From positions 186,001-250,000 of the forward strand of contig JAODUP010000521.1 in the NCBI GenBank assembly GCA_025642065.1: 64,000 nucleotides of DNA, read 5' to 3'. Shown piece by piece: positions 1 to 19,921 of this stretch. The notes under the pieces were generated by a model. That model worked only from the letters and a program-made list of their open reading frames with translations. It ran no database searches and was not told the DNA's origin. Made by a program: the position numbers and the translations under genes. The DNA is from Paralvinella palmiformis (taxonomy: Eukaryota > Annelida > Polychaeta > Terebellida > Alvinellidae). Position 1 is the first letter of the stretch. Each line of letters begins with the position of its first letter.

Positions 1-3000
1 GAGGTTTGTGAAATGTTCCTGTATGATAAATATTAATTCTCTTTTCAGACTGAATGAGCTTTCTTCAATTAATGAATGGGTTCTGAAGACAGCACCACAA
101 ATTAAACTAATTTATTATCAATGTGATGCTAATTTAGGTGATGCTAGTTACTGTTAGATGTATTTTGTATATGCAATATGATTTAACAGAGAATATGTGT
201 TGTTATATTAAAGCAGAACTAATTTCAAAAAATAATGTGCGAGCGTGTGTGTGTGTGTGTGTGTGTGTGTGGAGTATGATTTGATATCGTGTTATTGTAA
301 ATACTGTATTGTTATCCTTATTAAAGAGTTTCCGCTGTCATATTGTTTATGGTGTTTTTAGAAATGTTATTCTCCAAGAATGGACGCTGTCACAGACGTT
401 TACCTGAACGAACCAAGATATGTTGAGGTTAATCAGACTTTGAAGAGCCAATAAATATTTTAAGCCAATGATATATTCACACTGAACTAGTAATGGCCAT
501 GTTTGTTCAAGAACTTGTTTAAAAAATAATTACCTGCATTTGGTAAGAACTTCCCAATTACGCCTGTATGACTTATAAAATTGTTGAATTTTGGTTTTGT
601 GTATTTCTAGTTTGGGCAGTCGACATCTAACATTTGGAATGCTGGAAAAATTCATGCTTCATCATGAGGTATTAATAGTAGTTACATACCAGTACAACTT
701 GTACAAATACTACTTGTACATGTGTATTTCATATACTTATTTAATTATTTGTGGGATTTTTAAAGTCTATTGAATCTTGAAATCATTTGCAATTATTAAC
801 ACAGTCAAGTTTTAAAATGAAATCGTAGTTAACCATAACCCTATTTAACATGCACATTGACAAATTATTAATAGTGCATTACTGTTATTCCTGGGAAGTT
901 TTTCTTTCTAGAACTTTCCAGAACTTTATTTTACAAAACGGAAATAAGCTGACATTTATTAGAAAGAATTGAAATATTAGCAAGAACTTGAGGCACAAAA
1001 CCCTTGTTGAGTAAGCATACTGTAATCAATATATAGTCTTTGAACCATTTTCATTCCTTCTTGTCTTGGACTTTATGTGCCGTTGCCAAATTTTATCAGA
1101 TATTTGCTTTCTTGTGTTTAAGTTTTTTAATCGATGCTAATGGTTTTCCCAGGATGGTTTTACATCGAATGTTATGGATCTATTTCGTTTTATGTATTGT
1201 TTTGGTCAGAATTGCACCAAACCTATTCAAATGCATTTGAAAAATATTCCTTTTCAGCCAATAATTTCACGAATGGAACATTTTTCTTCAATATTGGTCG
1301 GCAAGATCAAAGGGAATGACAAATTAGGACTATATACATCCAATGTTAGCAGTATTCGTGGTCTTTGACTTTATAATTAGTTAATGAATCAAGAAATCGT
1401 TGGTGTGTCGAATGACAATTTGGATTATCGTACACAATATTTTGTATTATGTGATCTTTTGGGGAAGTTGTGCCAAAAACAGTTGCAGTACCTATACTTT
1501 TATATAATAGAGATTTATATACTTTAAAAACAGAGTTCTATCTCGATGTGCCAATTAAAAACACCATTAATTACCCGTTTTCATTTCATTCTGCCAAATT
1601 ACAGGTTGAGTCGAAGTTCGATGTACAAATATAACGATAGGACAGTTTTAACTACTTGTAAAATAAGATTCTCTCTTTCTTGAAATTTGAGATACAGACC
1701 CCTCGCTGTCACCTGTTTGGTACGGCCACCTGGTGTTTATGTTCGTTGTGATGTTCTTGTAGCTGGTGATGTCCTACCGACATATTTCAAGCTTATCCAG
1801 CAATCTGTGCTAACATCTAACACAGTCTCCAAATACTAACTTTCGATGAGAAATTTCTCGGAGCAACAAAAGTACTCGGCAGCTCATCAGCCACAAAACG
1901 TAGTCTCTGATCAAATCTGGGACTTTTTGCTGACACTTCACAGCTTCTATCTCTGATTGAGTCCAATTGACTCGGATCGAGATATCGTGGACACACTGAA
2001 TTGTATCATTGTATCCACACAAAGCATCCGCCTACCCACCAACATCCAGAAGACTGAATGAACGAACGAATTGAATGCTTTGTTTATGGGATTCGTAGCA
2101 CGATGAGGCTGTGCTGCCATACGAATGCTCTAAGATTCGGCAGAGGGCTAATAACATTTTCACTTAGTACGAAGAAACAGCCAGATCTATTATGACAACA
2201 TCTGATAATGGATAATTTTAACAAAGATGATGATTACTTTCTCACTACTTGGCTTTGAGACGTGGGCATTGGATACCGATTCCATGACTGATACAGATGA
2301 TCGGTAAGGAGGAGTTGAGGGAGCCGACATCCTACGGACAACACAAGCAGCAGATGGTGAAGTTGTCGCATTCCCTTTAGTGTGATCGATACCACGTTCG
2401 GACGTACGTCTTGTGATGAATGATTTCACGACGAACGTTGACTTCGTGCCAAATGTCATTGCCAAAGCTTCGAAACGTACATCCCAAATATTAGAAAATT
2501 AGTCTACATAGCTGATCTGTACAAACGGAATTATTCATACTCCAACTCTAAACGCTACGAAAATCTGATGTGTAAGGATGAGACACCTTCTATGATGAAC
2601 ACAATCTTTAAAGCTGCTGCACACAGTCGCAGTGTCATATTAAATCAATTGACAATTAATATACTATCACCAACTCGGGCTCGCCAACTGACGACATCCA
2701 GAGGAACCATGGACTTGGAGCAGAAAACTGTCGGACAGCACTGGGCTAATATTAAAAGCTGGCAAAGCATAGCTGGGGCATGAGTATGATTCCTAACATA
2801 TTAATATGATCACCATTTGAGAGGGAACGGGCTACCCACACATCAGAATACTAACTGTTGGGGGCGTTCTTTGTTCTTAGACTCGGAGTTTAAATGGGTA
2901 ACATACACCCAGCGTGCAATAGTATATTATGTACTTGTACTCTGTTAACATATGCATCTCGCAGTATGAAGAAATTGTACTCCCTGTTGTTAGGAGACCG

Positions 3001-4090
3001 ATTGTACTCGCTGTTGTTAGACACCGATTTCTCATCAAGCCAGATGGCCTTGGCAACTCGGCGTACAAAATATTAGCTCGTGATACGTACGCTCGTAGTT
3101 CCAGATGTTAAACAGTGAGGTATTCTACTACCTCACAAGAAAATTCATATCGGCATCTACCAGAACCTCAGCTAAATGAAGGATTCAGATCTCCTTGAAC
3201 AATCCAATCATCGATTGTAGCCAATTTTGGCAAATTTTACTAGACCTATGCATATAATAATAACAACGGCATCTGGTTATATACACTTCTGGATTATTTC
3301 ACGGGGGGGGGCACAATATTTCGTAATGATAGAAGCCACCTTGTACAAATAAAAGCATTTGAACGACTCGTGTTTGTTAAGAACATGAAACATTTTGTAT
3401 ATAACTAGCACAGCGTAGTGTAGCCTAAAATGTAACTATTTTTATAAATCGAATACATTTTTATAACTTGTTATTGAATTTATGATTTTTGACCAGCAGA
3501 AAATGTCTACTAAAGTACTCATGAATATATTTGTTATTAATCTCATACCTTTAGCATTTGAGACTGCCCCATGGCTCTCAACTTTATAGTTACATTCGTA
3601 TTTATCACTGTATGAAGTATTTAGATTGATAGTCGATTTCCCACGTCTATATTCTTTAGTATAAATTCTGAGATTTATTTATTCCCTGAACATTTGACAA
3701 TAGTTTTTATAAACATTTTTATATTGGATACATCATTTGATTATCGTTTAGAAATTCAATCTGACGCAAGACTGTACCTATATATTTAAACGAATGTGTG
3801 TTTGTTTGTCTATGTCTTCGCAAATATTCTAGCAAAGGAGTCTTAAACGGCAGTGAATAGGAGTGTATGTGTGTGCGTGCCTGTTTGTGTGTGTGCGCGC
3901 GTTTGTGCGGGCATCCACGCGTGCGTGCGTGTGTTTAGGATATATATATATATATATAGTGCCACCATATATAAATCTATACACATGAACCTTAAATATA
4001 CACAAACTTCCACGCATCAATACAAACGTAGGCCTATAGGTATGTCTGGGCTACCCATCAGTTATACTCATCTTCCCATTGTCTCATAAT
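1..4090. other. Gene-poor AT-rich region
   Basis: I recognise no gene here. The open frames are short and match no family I know. Visible content is a (GT)n tract near 246-270, a poly-G run near 3304, GT-rich and AT repeats at about 3860-3960, and a moderately less AT-rich stretch at about 1690-3110 with a few 60-90 codon frames on both strands. That stretch could be a decayed mobile element, but no motif supports it. Confidence 0.5.
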
Positions 4091-7000
4091 TCACAGCTCT
4101 GTCACGGAATTGCTGTCTTTCTGATAATTATTAGCATACATCCTTTCCGTATCACTGACACTGCTTCTACAAGTCGCTTTTCTCTCTTTGTATGAAGGAA
4201 GAAATGGCATGTAGGTGCAGCACTTTATGCGTTTCAATGCTTCGTTCCCACAAGGGAAGTCATACGTCTTCGCCCTGAGTTCAGCGTAATCACGATCGAC
4301 GTCGGATTTGTGGCTCGGTAAGCTATTGAACACCCCCATTCCTCGTTCCTCCATAGTTCCTGAAGATGAAGAGCATGCACGGTGTTTATTTAGTAATCTA
4401 CGGTTACGGTGGTTGGTTTGTTTGGTCTGAGCGTTTCGCTCATTTAAGATGCATGGCTGAGGAATTATGCCTTTAGAACCAGTCGGCGTTGGACGCATTA
4501 ATGAACAAATGACACCATTTATACATGTTTTACATAATCGTTGTCTTATAGGAAAGATATAATACTTTAAAAATTGTACAAGTCGCTTTCGAATATGGGG
4601 ATTATCTTTTGACTTTGAACGAATGGAATGTTCAAAAGATAGAATAACAGAATAATGTCCATATTATCCAAGGTAACTTTGTTTACAATAATGTCCTGTG
4701 TGAATTAACCTAAGCACGTTACTTAGCTAATCGTGTTTTGCAGTAAAGTAGCGTGCACCCACTCGCGCGCACCCTTCCACACACATACACACACACACAC
4801 ACACTACCATCGACCCACCAGTAGAAATGTGTGATAACTCTCTTTTTAATTACCTGGTAAGATGTTATCCAACAAGCAAGCTAACACGCCCCCGACGAAC
4901 ATTTCAGTAGTCAGAATAACAGTCAACAATTGGTCAACTTCGCTATATCCTGAAGGCAAAATGAACATTAGTATTCACGGATACCGACGATGAGTGGTTT
5001 TATTTTAGTCTTGACCCACTGAGATATAGCCGCTGTATGATACCTGTGTCGATTAATCCGGGATTAGCCTTCAGCCATCCAGGTAAGGTCATCCCCATCA
5101 TGATGGATACGCCGATAGCTATCATATTTCTGGGAGATGAGGCATCGATATGTTTCAAGTTAGACATACCTATTGATATTAGCATGCCGAACCCGACGAT
5201 GGACAAACCACCTGGAAAGATACGGAAGATGCTTATCATGTTTTGTCTTGATAATTGTCTTGACACATTACCATAGATAGTTAAAAATACTTAAATTAAA
5301 TTAGCATTTCGTCATTATCATCACTCAGGCAGTTTATCTTTAATCTACAGCGTTATGAAATTTTCTGGATTGGATTGGAAATTTATCATATTATTAATAT
5401 AAACACACACACACACTCACTCACACACACACACACACACACACATTCTGTGCTTTCCTAGTATTGGATCCGGTATTATGGAGAAAGCGGCACCAATCTT
5501 GCCAAAGCAGCCACAAATCAGCATAATTATTCCGTAGGTCTGCCACACAATACGAGATTTAATCTGTCATGGGGAATAGAATCACAATAGTTTTTATTAA
5601 AATAAATATTGTGTTACGTTGTTTCTTTTCACAAATAAATATACAACCACCACTTCTGCTGTTAGTGTTGTTCAATGACCGCATTTGCCAATGGATACTG
5701 TCACCAATCAAATACTTTTAAATTTATGCTTTGACGTTTATTATAAACACGCACGTCTTTAAAGCTGTTCAAGTAGAGACGCCATCACATTTTTTTGTTT
5801 TATAATACGGTTTAAAATTTCTCTCCCTAAGAAACGAATAAAGAAGTTTCATAATCTAAATTTATCCAGAACTCTCGTTATTTGGAGACCTATACGAGGC
5901 TGTACTAAATGCTCTGGACTGCAAGCTGCAGGCCTCTCTGATATACCCCCAGTCCCCCCTCAATCCCCCCAACCCCCATATCGTCCATGATCTCACTTAC
6001 GCCAGTAATGCCGATAAATCCCACGGTGCTGCTGTAAGATGTCGTAGCGTGTGCTGCGGAGAGCAATCCTGCAAGTACTCCGCCAAATCCTTCCGCTGCT
6101 ATGCCCCTGTTGAGAGCGTGCTTGGGGGGTAAGGGTATGCTGCACATATCGGCCGTGGCGTAGTAATCTCCTATCGATTCTATTATAGAGGTTACTGTGG
6201 CTGCCAGCATCCCGGCAAACACTCCCAGATCTGCCGTAGGCCATCCCCAACGACCTATCATTGCAACATAAGAGAATACACCATTTAATCACCTACGCGG
6301 AGCCGCCGACGACAGGACGTACGATCCTCGTTTTACTAATTTCACATAACAGCCAGCCGCCATACCAGGATACGGCCAAAACCACCAGGTGGCCTGCTCG
6401 ATCACGTCAAGCTTTACATCGGTACGGGCTTTATATTGGAGTGCTTCGGGATCGGATGGATAGACATCGGTTACGGTTAGTATATAGGACAATAGCCACG
6501 CCAGGCTCACGGCCAGCAGATGCTGAAGTAGGAAGGATTCTTAATGGTAAAATGCAGCAAAGCGACAACAGTACATTCGGGGACGGCAGTGTTGCATTTG
6601 GATGCAATTGTTCGCACTGTTAAAACAATTTATAATTTTAAGCGCATAATTCAGAATATGTTCATTGCTTTATATACTGATACCGATGCTGAGGTGTGTC
6701 GGTAATTTTACTTACCGCTCAAATACAACTTATATGATATAATATGCACAATAATATGTTATTGCTACAATAATTAATCATTTCAAAATTAAACTTAGAT
6801 GGATTTGGTGTTGTTTCATTCAGATATAATTACGTCTATTTTTAAATTTGTCATGAATGTTTTAATGTTAGGTTAAGGGGGGATGCATTATATAAACGAT
6901 GCTTCAAGCGTCTTCCTTTTCAACATTCTATAAGAGTTTGCTTTCATTAAAATGGCGTGTTATGAATGTTGAAATAAACAATTCGAATTGAATTGATGAA

Positions 7001-9720
7001 CTGCGTGGTTAGTCTGGCATGGCGATGGAAAATTAATTCGGAGACAACGTTCCATAAAAAGCAGTACTTACCGGGAACAGCTTGAATACGGGGTAGGTGA
7101 CGACGTACCAACCCGTGGACCTTCGATAATAAGGGAAAGGAACCTGGATCTTATTCAAGACGAATCCTGAAAGAATGATGATGCCTACCACCCTGAGGCG
7201 AAAATGAGTGGAAGAATAAATTACTCACACTCGGGAATTATACCGATATAACTAAATAGATAGAATAATTAGGCCGTACAAAAAAGGATCCACTTCTTGG
7301 TGTTTCCAGCTAAATGGATCGTTTTTGTTGAAACCGATTATTCGGATTAATTCGCGTAGATTAAAATTAGCGGTTACTATATAATCGGCTTATAATTAGA
7401 GGAGAGGAAGTGGGTCGGATGGCATATATAGCAATCGTTATATTGAGATTTATAACCTTGAAATTATCTTTAATTTGTAGCTTTGATGTAAACTCGATTC
7501 ATTTCCCTCGTTGTGGCTGTAAGTAAACAAGGATCCTGGGAATTAACCTACAATGGTCTTTCCGATGGTGACGGTGATGATGATGATGATGACGATGATT
7601 TTTTTTTTCTCATGCGTTTAGCGTAATAATAATCCGGGAACTTTTTAAAGTATGCTTTCCCGTGCATGCAAAACGAATCTCATGATTTCGTATCATAGCA
7701 TTAATGTGTTGTTGTTGTGGTGGTGGTGGTGGTGGTGGTGGTTTTTGTGTTGTTGTTCTACGTTTGAGTTTGTAAGTGCTAGTTTTCTATGTAAGGTATT
7801 CGATTAAAATATTGCCAGTCTGTAGAGATGTTGTGATATGAATGTTTTTTTTATGTTTTATATTACTAAAATATAGCCATCGGCTTAAAATTCTCATCCC
7901 GTTTATGTAAACATTAAGTTGTCATATCCGATTAGATGAGGGAGAAGAAACCGTAAAATTAGACTGGAGATTCAGACATGGGATCAATCCAATTCCGGAA
8001 TTGGAATTGATGGTCAATTCCAATTGCGGAATTGATTATTTAAAAAAAAAGAATTAGAACTGGAATGAATAAATTTTGAATTGGAATTGAAGTTTCCAAC
8101 AAAAACATTAAATCCACAAACAATTAAATCCACAAATTAATTTACCATTTAATTTTTTAATTCAGAAATATTTCTTCCATGACAATCCTACTTGGATTAT
8201 AAGGTATTCCAAGTAAGTACCTACTCATGGTAAAAAGTAGTAGGTAAAAAAGAGTCGGTAAAAAGGTGGAATTGGAATTGATACCTTTGCTATTGGGGTT
8301 GATCTATTTGATGTGGAATTGGAATTGACTAAATCGGAGTGGAATTGTAATAGGAATTGACAAAATGGAACTGACCCCATGTCTAGTAGAGTTACAAGTC
8401 TAAGTAAATATTCATTATTGTAGACATCATGTGTTACATATACTAGATACACGTGGTTCTGCTATATCTGGATTACAGATAATGAATCTTATTGAAATGA
8501 AATACACATCGCCACCTGGCAAAGGATGATGAAATAATTATAATTGTGATAAATTCTATATTTTATTTGTACATACATGTATTTTTAAATAAAGGCTAGG
8601 ATTATACATTATAAATATTATTTGTACAGATTTTGATCGAAATGAAGGCTAGGGTTATACTACGAGTGTCTAAGGCAAGACGGCTATTTCGCTACCCACA
8701 TCCATCCAATGTTCACTATTGATAATGTATGAGAAAAATTACATACATGTGTGCGTGCGTGTATGTGTGTGCGTGTGTGCAAACTGTAAAATAAGAGTCA
8801 TTGTTATAGAGACTTACATCATGGCTATTCCCCATTGATGTTGAGCGGACGAGGCAGATGATGGGAACAAGGACAATCCTACTAATGCCACAGTAGGGGC
8901 GATCGTTATAGGACCAATGAACCTCATCAAGAAGCCGATGGCACCGGTACAACCGAGTATTAATTCTACAGCTGATGCTAGACACAAGCTTCCTGACAAC
9001 TGTTTATAAACAAAGTTAGTTCTGTAGAACAGACTAACAGACAGTGTACATCAGATTATAACACACCAAAAGCTACGGTATTAAATATAGATGTCATATT
9101 GTGTGTGCGTCTCTCTCTCGCTCTCTCTTCACTCACCCCCCCCCCCCTCTCTCTCTCTCTCTCTTTCTCTCTGTGTGTGTGTGTGTGTGTGTGTTAAAGG
9201 AAAACAATGCAATTGCGCCGCAGTGTTGATACGCCTGTGATCAGAAATCGAGGAATGGGGATTACATAATGTGACATTTCAACGGCACTAACCACCATTA
9301 ACCTGGGCTTCCACGCTTCTTCATACGCCGGATCGGGCATGACTGTAGAACTGTTTGAAGTTTCTGAAAATACAATTACTTCATCATGCAGCAGGAACAC
9401 TTAAGAGTCCCCTTTCGTGCTTAACTCTTAGACGGAACGACACTCGTTAGGAGGCCAATTAATAGTCTTAGGGCGAGTTCGTTGCGTGTACAATTGATAG
9501 ACAGTTTCAGGAAGAATGAAGAAGTACAAATAACCATTGTTAATGGGATCAGGACATTGCCATTGCGGAGATTTCATGGTTGCTGCGATGACTGTTAGAA
9601 ACGTGGACGAACTACCCTGTATCATTGGCAATCTGAAACGAATAGCAAAATCATTACTCTTCAATCATAACAATGGCATAGATGTTGAACATTAGAAGGG
9701 ACAATCTTTCTATATATATT

Positions 9721-9763
<43 letters not shown>

Positions 9764-11410
9764 TATTATGTTGTGTTATAATTCATATGTTGTCTATTTG
9801 CTTTACTAGCTTATTTATTCATGAACTTTTACCTGATATGTTGTACTTGTGCTAGCCTATGTAGCAAGAGTAATTATAGACCTATTGCTTTAGCCAGCAT
9901 TGTGTCCAAAAGTTTCGAAACATATACTTCTGACCGTAATGCTTTCAGCCTAACTGCACATAATAATCATGTTGGCTTCAAGAATAACATTGGACTGACA
10001 TGTGTTTATATGCCTTCAGAGAGGTTGTGCTAAAATAGATGAGTTTTAAAAGTAATGTATACTCATGTGGGTTTTTTTTAATGGATCCAAAGCTTTTGAT
10101 CGTGTGAATCATTGTATTCCAATTGAGAAGCTTAAAGTGGGGCATGCCTTTGAATATAGTTAGGATTTTAATATTATGATATACTAGTCAAGACAATAAA
10201 TGTACGTTGGAAAAATATGATGTCCTACACATTTTCTGTTCGTAATGGGGAGTTTCAAGGAGGATTTTTGTAATCCTTTTTTTTTTTGGTGTTTACATGG
10301 ATGATCTCAGTAACTAATTAAACGTTGTAACTGTTAGATATATAATAGGTTCCTTGTTAATTAACCATTTGGTGTATGCTGCCAATTTAGTGCACACATA
10401 TGGCTCCTTCATCTATGGGTTTATCAATGTTATTATCCGTGTGTTCGGAATATTTTGTTGTAAATGGTTCAAAGATATACACATTCCGAACTTTGTTGCT
10501 AAATAGTGAAACATTGCCAAGGGTTAGTAAGTGGAAATTATCCTGGACATATTACCACTGAAGCTCTCAGTGTCAATGATGACAGGTCTAGGCAATACAA
10601 GAGAATTTATGCTCAGGGTAACGCCTTGATCCGAAACTATCACACGTGTACCGTATCTGTAAAATGTACTTTATATAAATCCTACTGTACTTCATTATAT
10701 ACATGCCAGTTGTGGTGTTACTATAGAGCGGGGTCAATTAGATAACTGTGTGTAGCATACAATAACGTGTTTAGCTTGTTATGCAATGAACCTCGGTATT
10801 GTAGTGCGAGTTAAGTGTTTGTGTCAAGCGGCTTACCCGCATTGTAATTATTACTAAGAAAACATGTGTATAGTTGTTTGTTTAAACGCATATAGCTAGA
10901 TCGAACAATACAATATTACAGAGTATCATGAGTAGTGATACTCTGTACACTTCACCACCGTGTCGCCATTTGGGTTATTAAACATAGTTTAATTTGCCTT
11001 TTATGTCGCTGTAATGTTCCGGAATACGGTTATTGAATTGAAATGGAATTAGTCTACCCACCTGACGCCGAACGTTGTTTGGAACAAGGTACATATTCCA
11101 CTCAGGAACAAAGTGGTTGATATGAGCTCGGCGTAGAGTAAGTCGTTATTGGGGGCACAAAGGTTCTTCCAGATGATATAGGTATTCGTCAGTGGACCAC
11201 TTAACGAGGACAACACTTGCTGTTATAACGAATAGGTTTTGTTAGTGAATAGTTCGCATACGGATTAATGATTATAATATCCGATAATTGTTTGTTTTCA
11301 TTTATGAACATTATCTCATAAATTAATCGCTTATTTTCTATTTTCAGCACATTTGAAATTCTGATGAAAATGATGATGATGATTATGATGATGATGATGA
11401 TGATGATGAC

Positions 11411-11449
<39 letters not shown>

Positions 11450-12376
11450 TAACAATAGTAATAATAATAAATGCTGACAGTGAACGGCCTTGAATTATAG
11501 TTTTTAGATATGTTTATCAGTGGAATCGTCTATCTACCACATGTCACAGGTGTCACCACCGTCGATAATAAACAAAACAACTCGCTGAATAACTAACTAT
11601 ATGTATCAACATGTATCAAGCCACAGCAGATGGAAATCGAACGTTTATCTTATTACGTGGTTTTATTTAATTGGACGAAGCGGAAATAATACCATTAAAG
11701 CCGAGCACTGTTCTAGCTCTGTTTTTGTTTTCGTAAAATTTACTATTGATAGGACGTCGGAAGAGTTAATCGATCATTACTGCTCGATACCCGTCAAACC
11801 CCTCACTAATTTGTCGGAGTTATAAATGATCGCAAGTTAGATTATTACCGAAACACTATTTTCTGTATTAAAACCAGACAGAATGCGGTGAAATGCAACG
11901 AGTAAACTGAGTTAGACATAATAAATAGACAAGAGATCCAAATTGTCAAATTTGACAAACTGTCCACTTTTCTAATCGAATCAAATAACAAGATTCTTCT
12001 TCCATAGAAATGAACATTTATAATAAGTGTTTACAGAGCCCCAAAATGGGTCATTTACGTTTACATGAGTGTTACGCCTATCCAGGGCATGCGATTCGCG
12101 CCTGTTTGTATGTTATTTAAGTAATCATTTGGGAAGCCATCTTCACTAGAACGATCAGTAATGATGGCCACATCTAGCTCGTTTACGGACAAATAATTTC
12201 AATTGGGTGTTGAGTATGTTAATGATGTGTCAAATGATTTCTTTGTGCCAGCATCAAGTTCGATTCCTTATTGATTCGAATCCAGGTTACTTTTCGGCGA
12301 TGAAGTTATTCCATCGATTCTGGCAGTTGATTGACAGTATAATACAATGATTAATTTAACCAATAAAGTTGATATA

Positions 12377-12449
<73 letters not shown>

Positions 12450-13612
12450 ATGTAGAAAGCTTTTTTTTATAAATATTTATTAATAATGAAGGTAGTTGAT
12501 ACGGTCTTCCTGCACAACCGTTATTCAGTTTTCCGAAGGGTTTTCTTTGGATACAAAACTTACAAATGATTTGTTGTCAAAGAATAGTTTTGATGAGAAC
12601 GATATCACACGATTCGCCTATCATTGAGCCATTTTGTTGTTCGTCGAACATCTGGAAACATATTCGCTTTCGGCGAAAAACATTTATATCAAAATTATTA
12701 ATTCTATATAAAAATATTCACGGTACGGGGTTCTTGTCCTCTAATGTTAATGTTTTGATTAGCTCCTACTTACTTCTGTTCTGCCGATCACTATGTTAGG
12801 TTAATAGAACATTATATGTCTTGTTGTTGAACTGTTCAGATAGTATACTCGACGACGCGTTAAGTTAATAACATTACGTTTGAGGTAAAGCGTTCAATTC
12901 TACGCTTTGTCTGTATCGTATATAGACAGAGTTCAACTTTTGACAATTATCAACGGGCTCTTGAACTAGTAATTCACCTCAGAGTCCAAGATGACGATGA
13001 TTGATTGGTTATTTTACGGCCACTTTTGTGCACAAAGTAGGCGCCGTCTCAGAGTCTAAGATGAAGTAACCAAGTTATTTCTATAAGAAGCTCAGCTCAT
13101 CGTTCATATAACTGTCATGCAATTAGTCTAATAACATTATTATTCTCTCTAAGTCGCAATACGTTACGATTTATACTAAACCGGAGGATGGTGAACCGTA
13201 AATTATTCAACGAACAGAAGAAAAACGATCCGAAAATGTAATTAAACAATAACAATTCGCTTTAATATTGTCTTAGTAATAGCTGGCATAAAACAAGGAA
13301 CGATTATTTTCAATTTTTAAACGCTGTTATTTATTTACCATTAAACGCCATCTCGGACTAATCGTAACCTTTCGCCAACAGAAATAAACAGATCTCCTCT
13401 ACGCGTTGAACCTGTACCCGAGAAATTTGATATTTGACAAGCTTTATATTAAAAGGTAAACTAGAAGACGAAATACTAACTTGAAGAGCTGTAAACAGAC
13501 ACACGTGCCACGGTAGATATTCGTGCACCTTGTAGTCTTTCCATCCACATCTGACATCCGTTGTCTCCTTCGTATTCTTCTTTACGTCATAGATGTACCT
13601 CGATTTACCCAT
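4091..13612 (-). CDS. SLC23-family nucleobase/ascorbate transporter, 12 exons
   Basis: Multi-pass membrane transporter of the SLC23/NAT family; relatives move ascorbate or nucleobases, often with sodium. My exon model is 13612-13481, 11219-11062, 9632-9444, 9350-9296, 8999-8818, 7192-7072, 6522-6366, 6254-6001, 5563-5458, 5211-5044, 4949-4854 and 4359-4091. All phases agree and give 628 aa plus a stop, a normal family length. Diagnostic stretches are [17 protein letters not shown] (exon 5), [11 protein letters not shown] with the conserved Glu near residue 357 (exon 8), IPDPILG (exon 9) and [12 protein letters not shown] (exon 11). The C-terminal YDFPCG...KRI block resembles vertebrate SVCT tails. 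The ATG at 13612 is the first Met after an upstream in-frame stop. The NAT signature and the QH motif are altered, so the substrate is uncertain. The exon 3/4 junction and the exon 9 donor are the least certain borders. Confidence 0.9.
7974..8384 (-). mobile_element. MITE-like element, copy 1, in an SLC23 intron
   Basis: The element is bounded by near-perfect terminal inverted repeats: AGACATGGGATCA at 7974-7986 and its counterpart TGACCCCATGTCT at 8372-8384. The interior is rich in AATTCC/GGAATT inverted motifs and has no coding capacity. A second copy in the opposite orientation lies at about 58806-59235 and shares the GTAGGTA-rich core and a long AT-rich stretch. I saw no clear target-site duplication. 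The superfamily is not identifiable. Confidence 0.7.
9721..9762. repeat. (GATA)n microsatellite
   Basis: About ten uninterrupted GATA units in the intron between SLC23 exons 2 and 3. Confidence 0.95.
9850..11040 (+). mobile_element. Degenerate LINE reverse-transcriptase relic
   Basis: Translated pieces in shifting frames read as a non-LTR reverse transcriptase: [16 protein letters not shown] (about 9876-9923), a degraded KAFDRVNH region (about 10088-10115), VRNG followed by a frameshifted QGG (about 10240), a VYMDDLS block near 10290, and a C-terminal part with [10 protein letters not shown] and YNNVF (about 10560-10770). The relic lies antisense within the SLC23 intron between exons 2 and 3. 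Stops and frameshifts make it inactive. The clade is not resolved. Confidence 0.8.
12371..12448. repeat. (AT)n microsatellite
   Basis: Near-continuous TA dinucleotides for about 75 bases in the first intron of the SLC23 gene. Similar tracts lie at about 13830-13852 and 13886-13931, just upstream of that gene. Confidence 0.95.
12995..13048 (-). mobile_element. 5'-truncated SINE tail with target-site duplication
   Basis: The insert has the 3' body of the window's SINE family in reverse: TTTTACGGCCACTTTTGTGC preceded by CGATGATTGATTGG. It is flanked by a 16-bp duplication, TCAGAGTCCAAGATGA at 12979-12994 and TCAGAGTCTAAGATGA at 13049-13064. This is a typical 5'-truncated target-primed insertion. 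Confidence 0.8.
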
Positions 13613-19600
<5,988 letters not shown>

Positions 19601-19921
19601 ATACAACATGACCCAGTTATACAACGAAAACGGCTCGTTACTCAGCGCCATTTGAGGTAGAAGCAATTTGCCCATCTTGCCAAGTTTCCTTCTCTCCGAC
19701 GAACTAGTTTTTATCATATTTTACTGTCTTCAGCAACAGGCCAACCCGGTCTCGGCCAAAGTCTAACTCGTCACTTATGATGGCATATTTGCACTTTTAG
19801 GCTCGTTATAATTGCAGCACTAGGCCGAATTAGGTTTTTTGTCTGTTTATCCTGTGTCTAGGTTGTCAGACGAATTGCGGATGTCAAACATTAGCGAGCT
19901 ATTAGCCACGTACAGTTCGAG

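Noticed and set aside
2190..2465. 91-codon minus-strand frame rich in Ser and Thr
   Set aside because: No recognisable domain and no splice-consistent neighbours.
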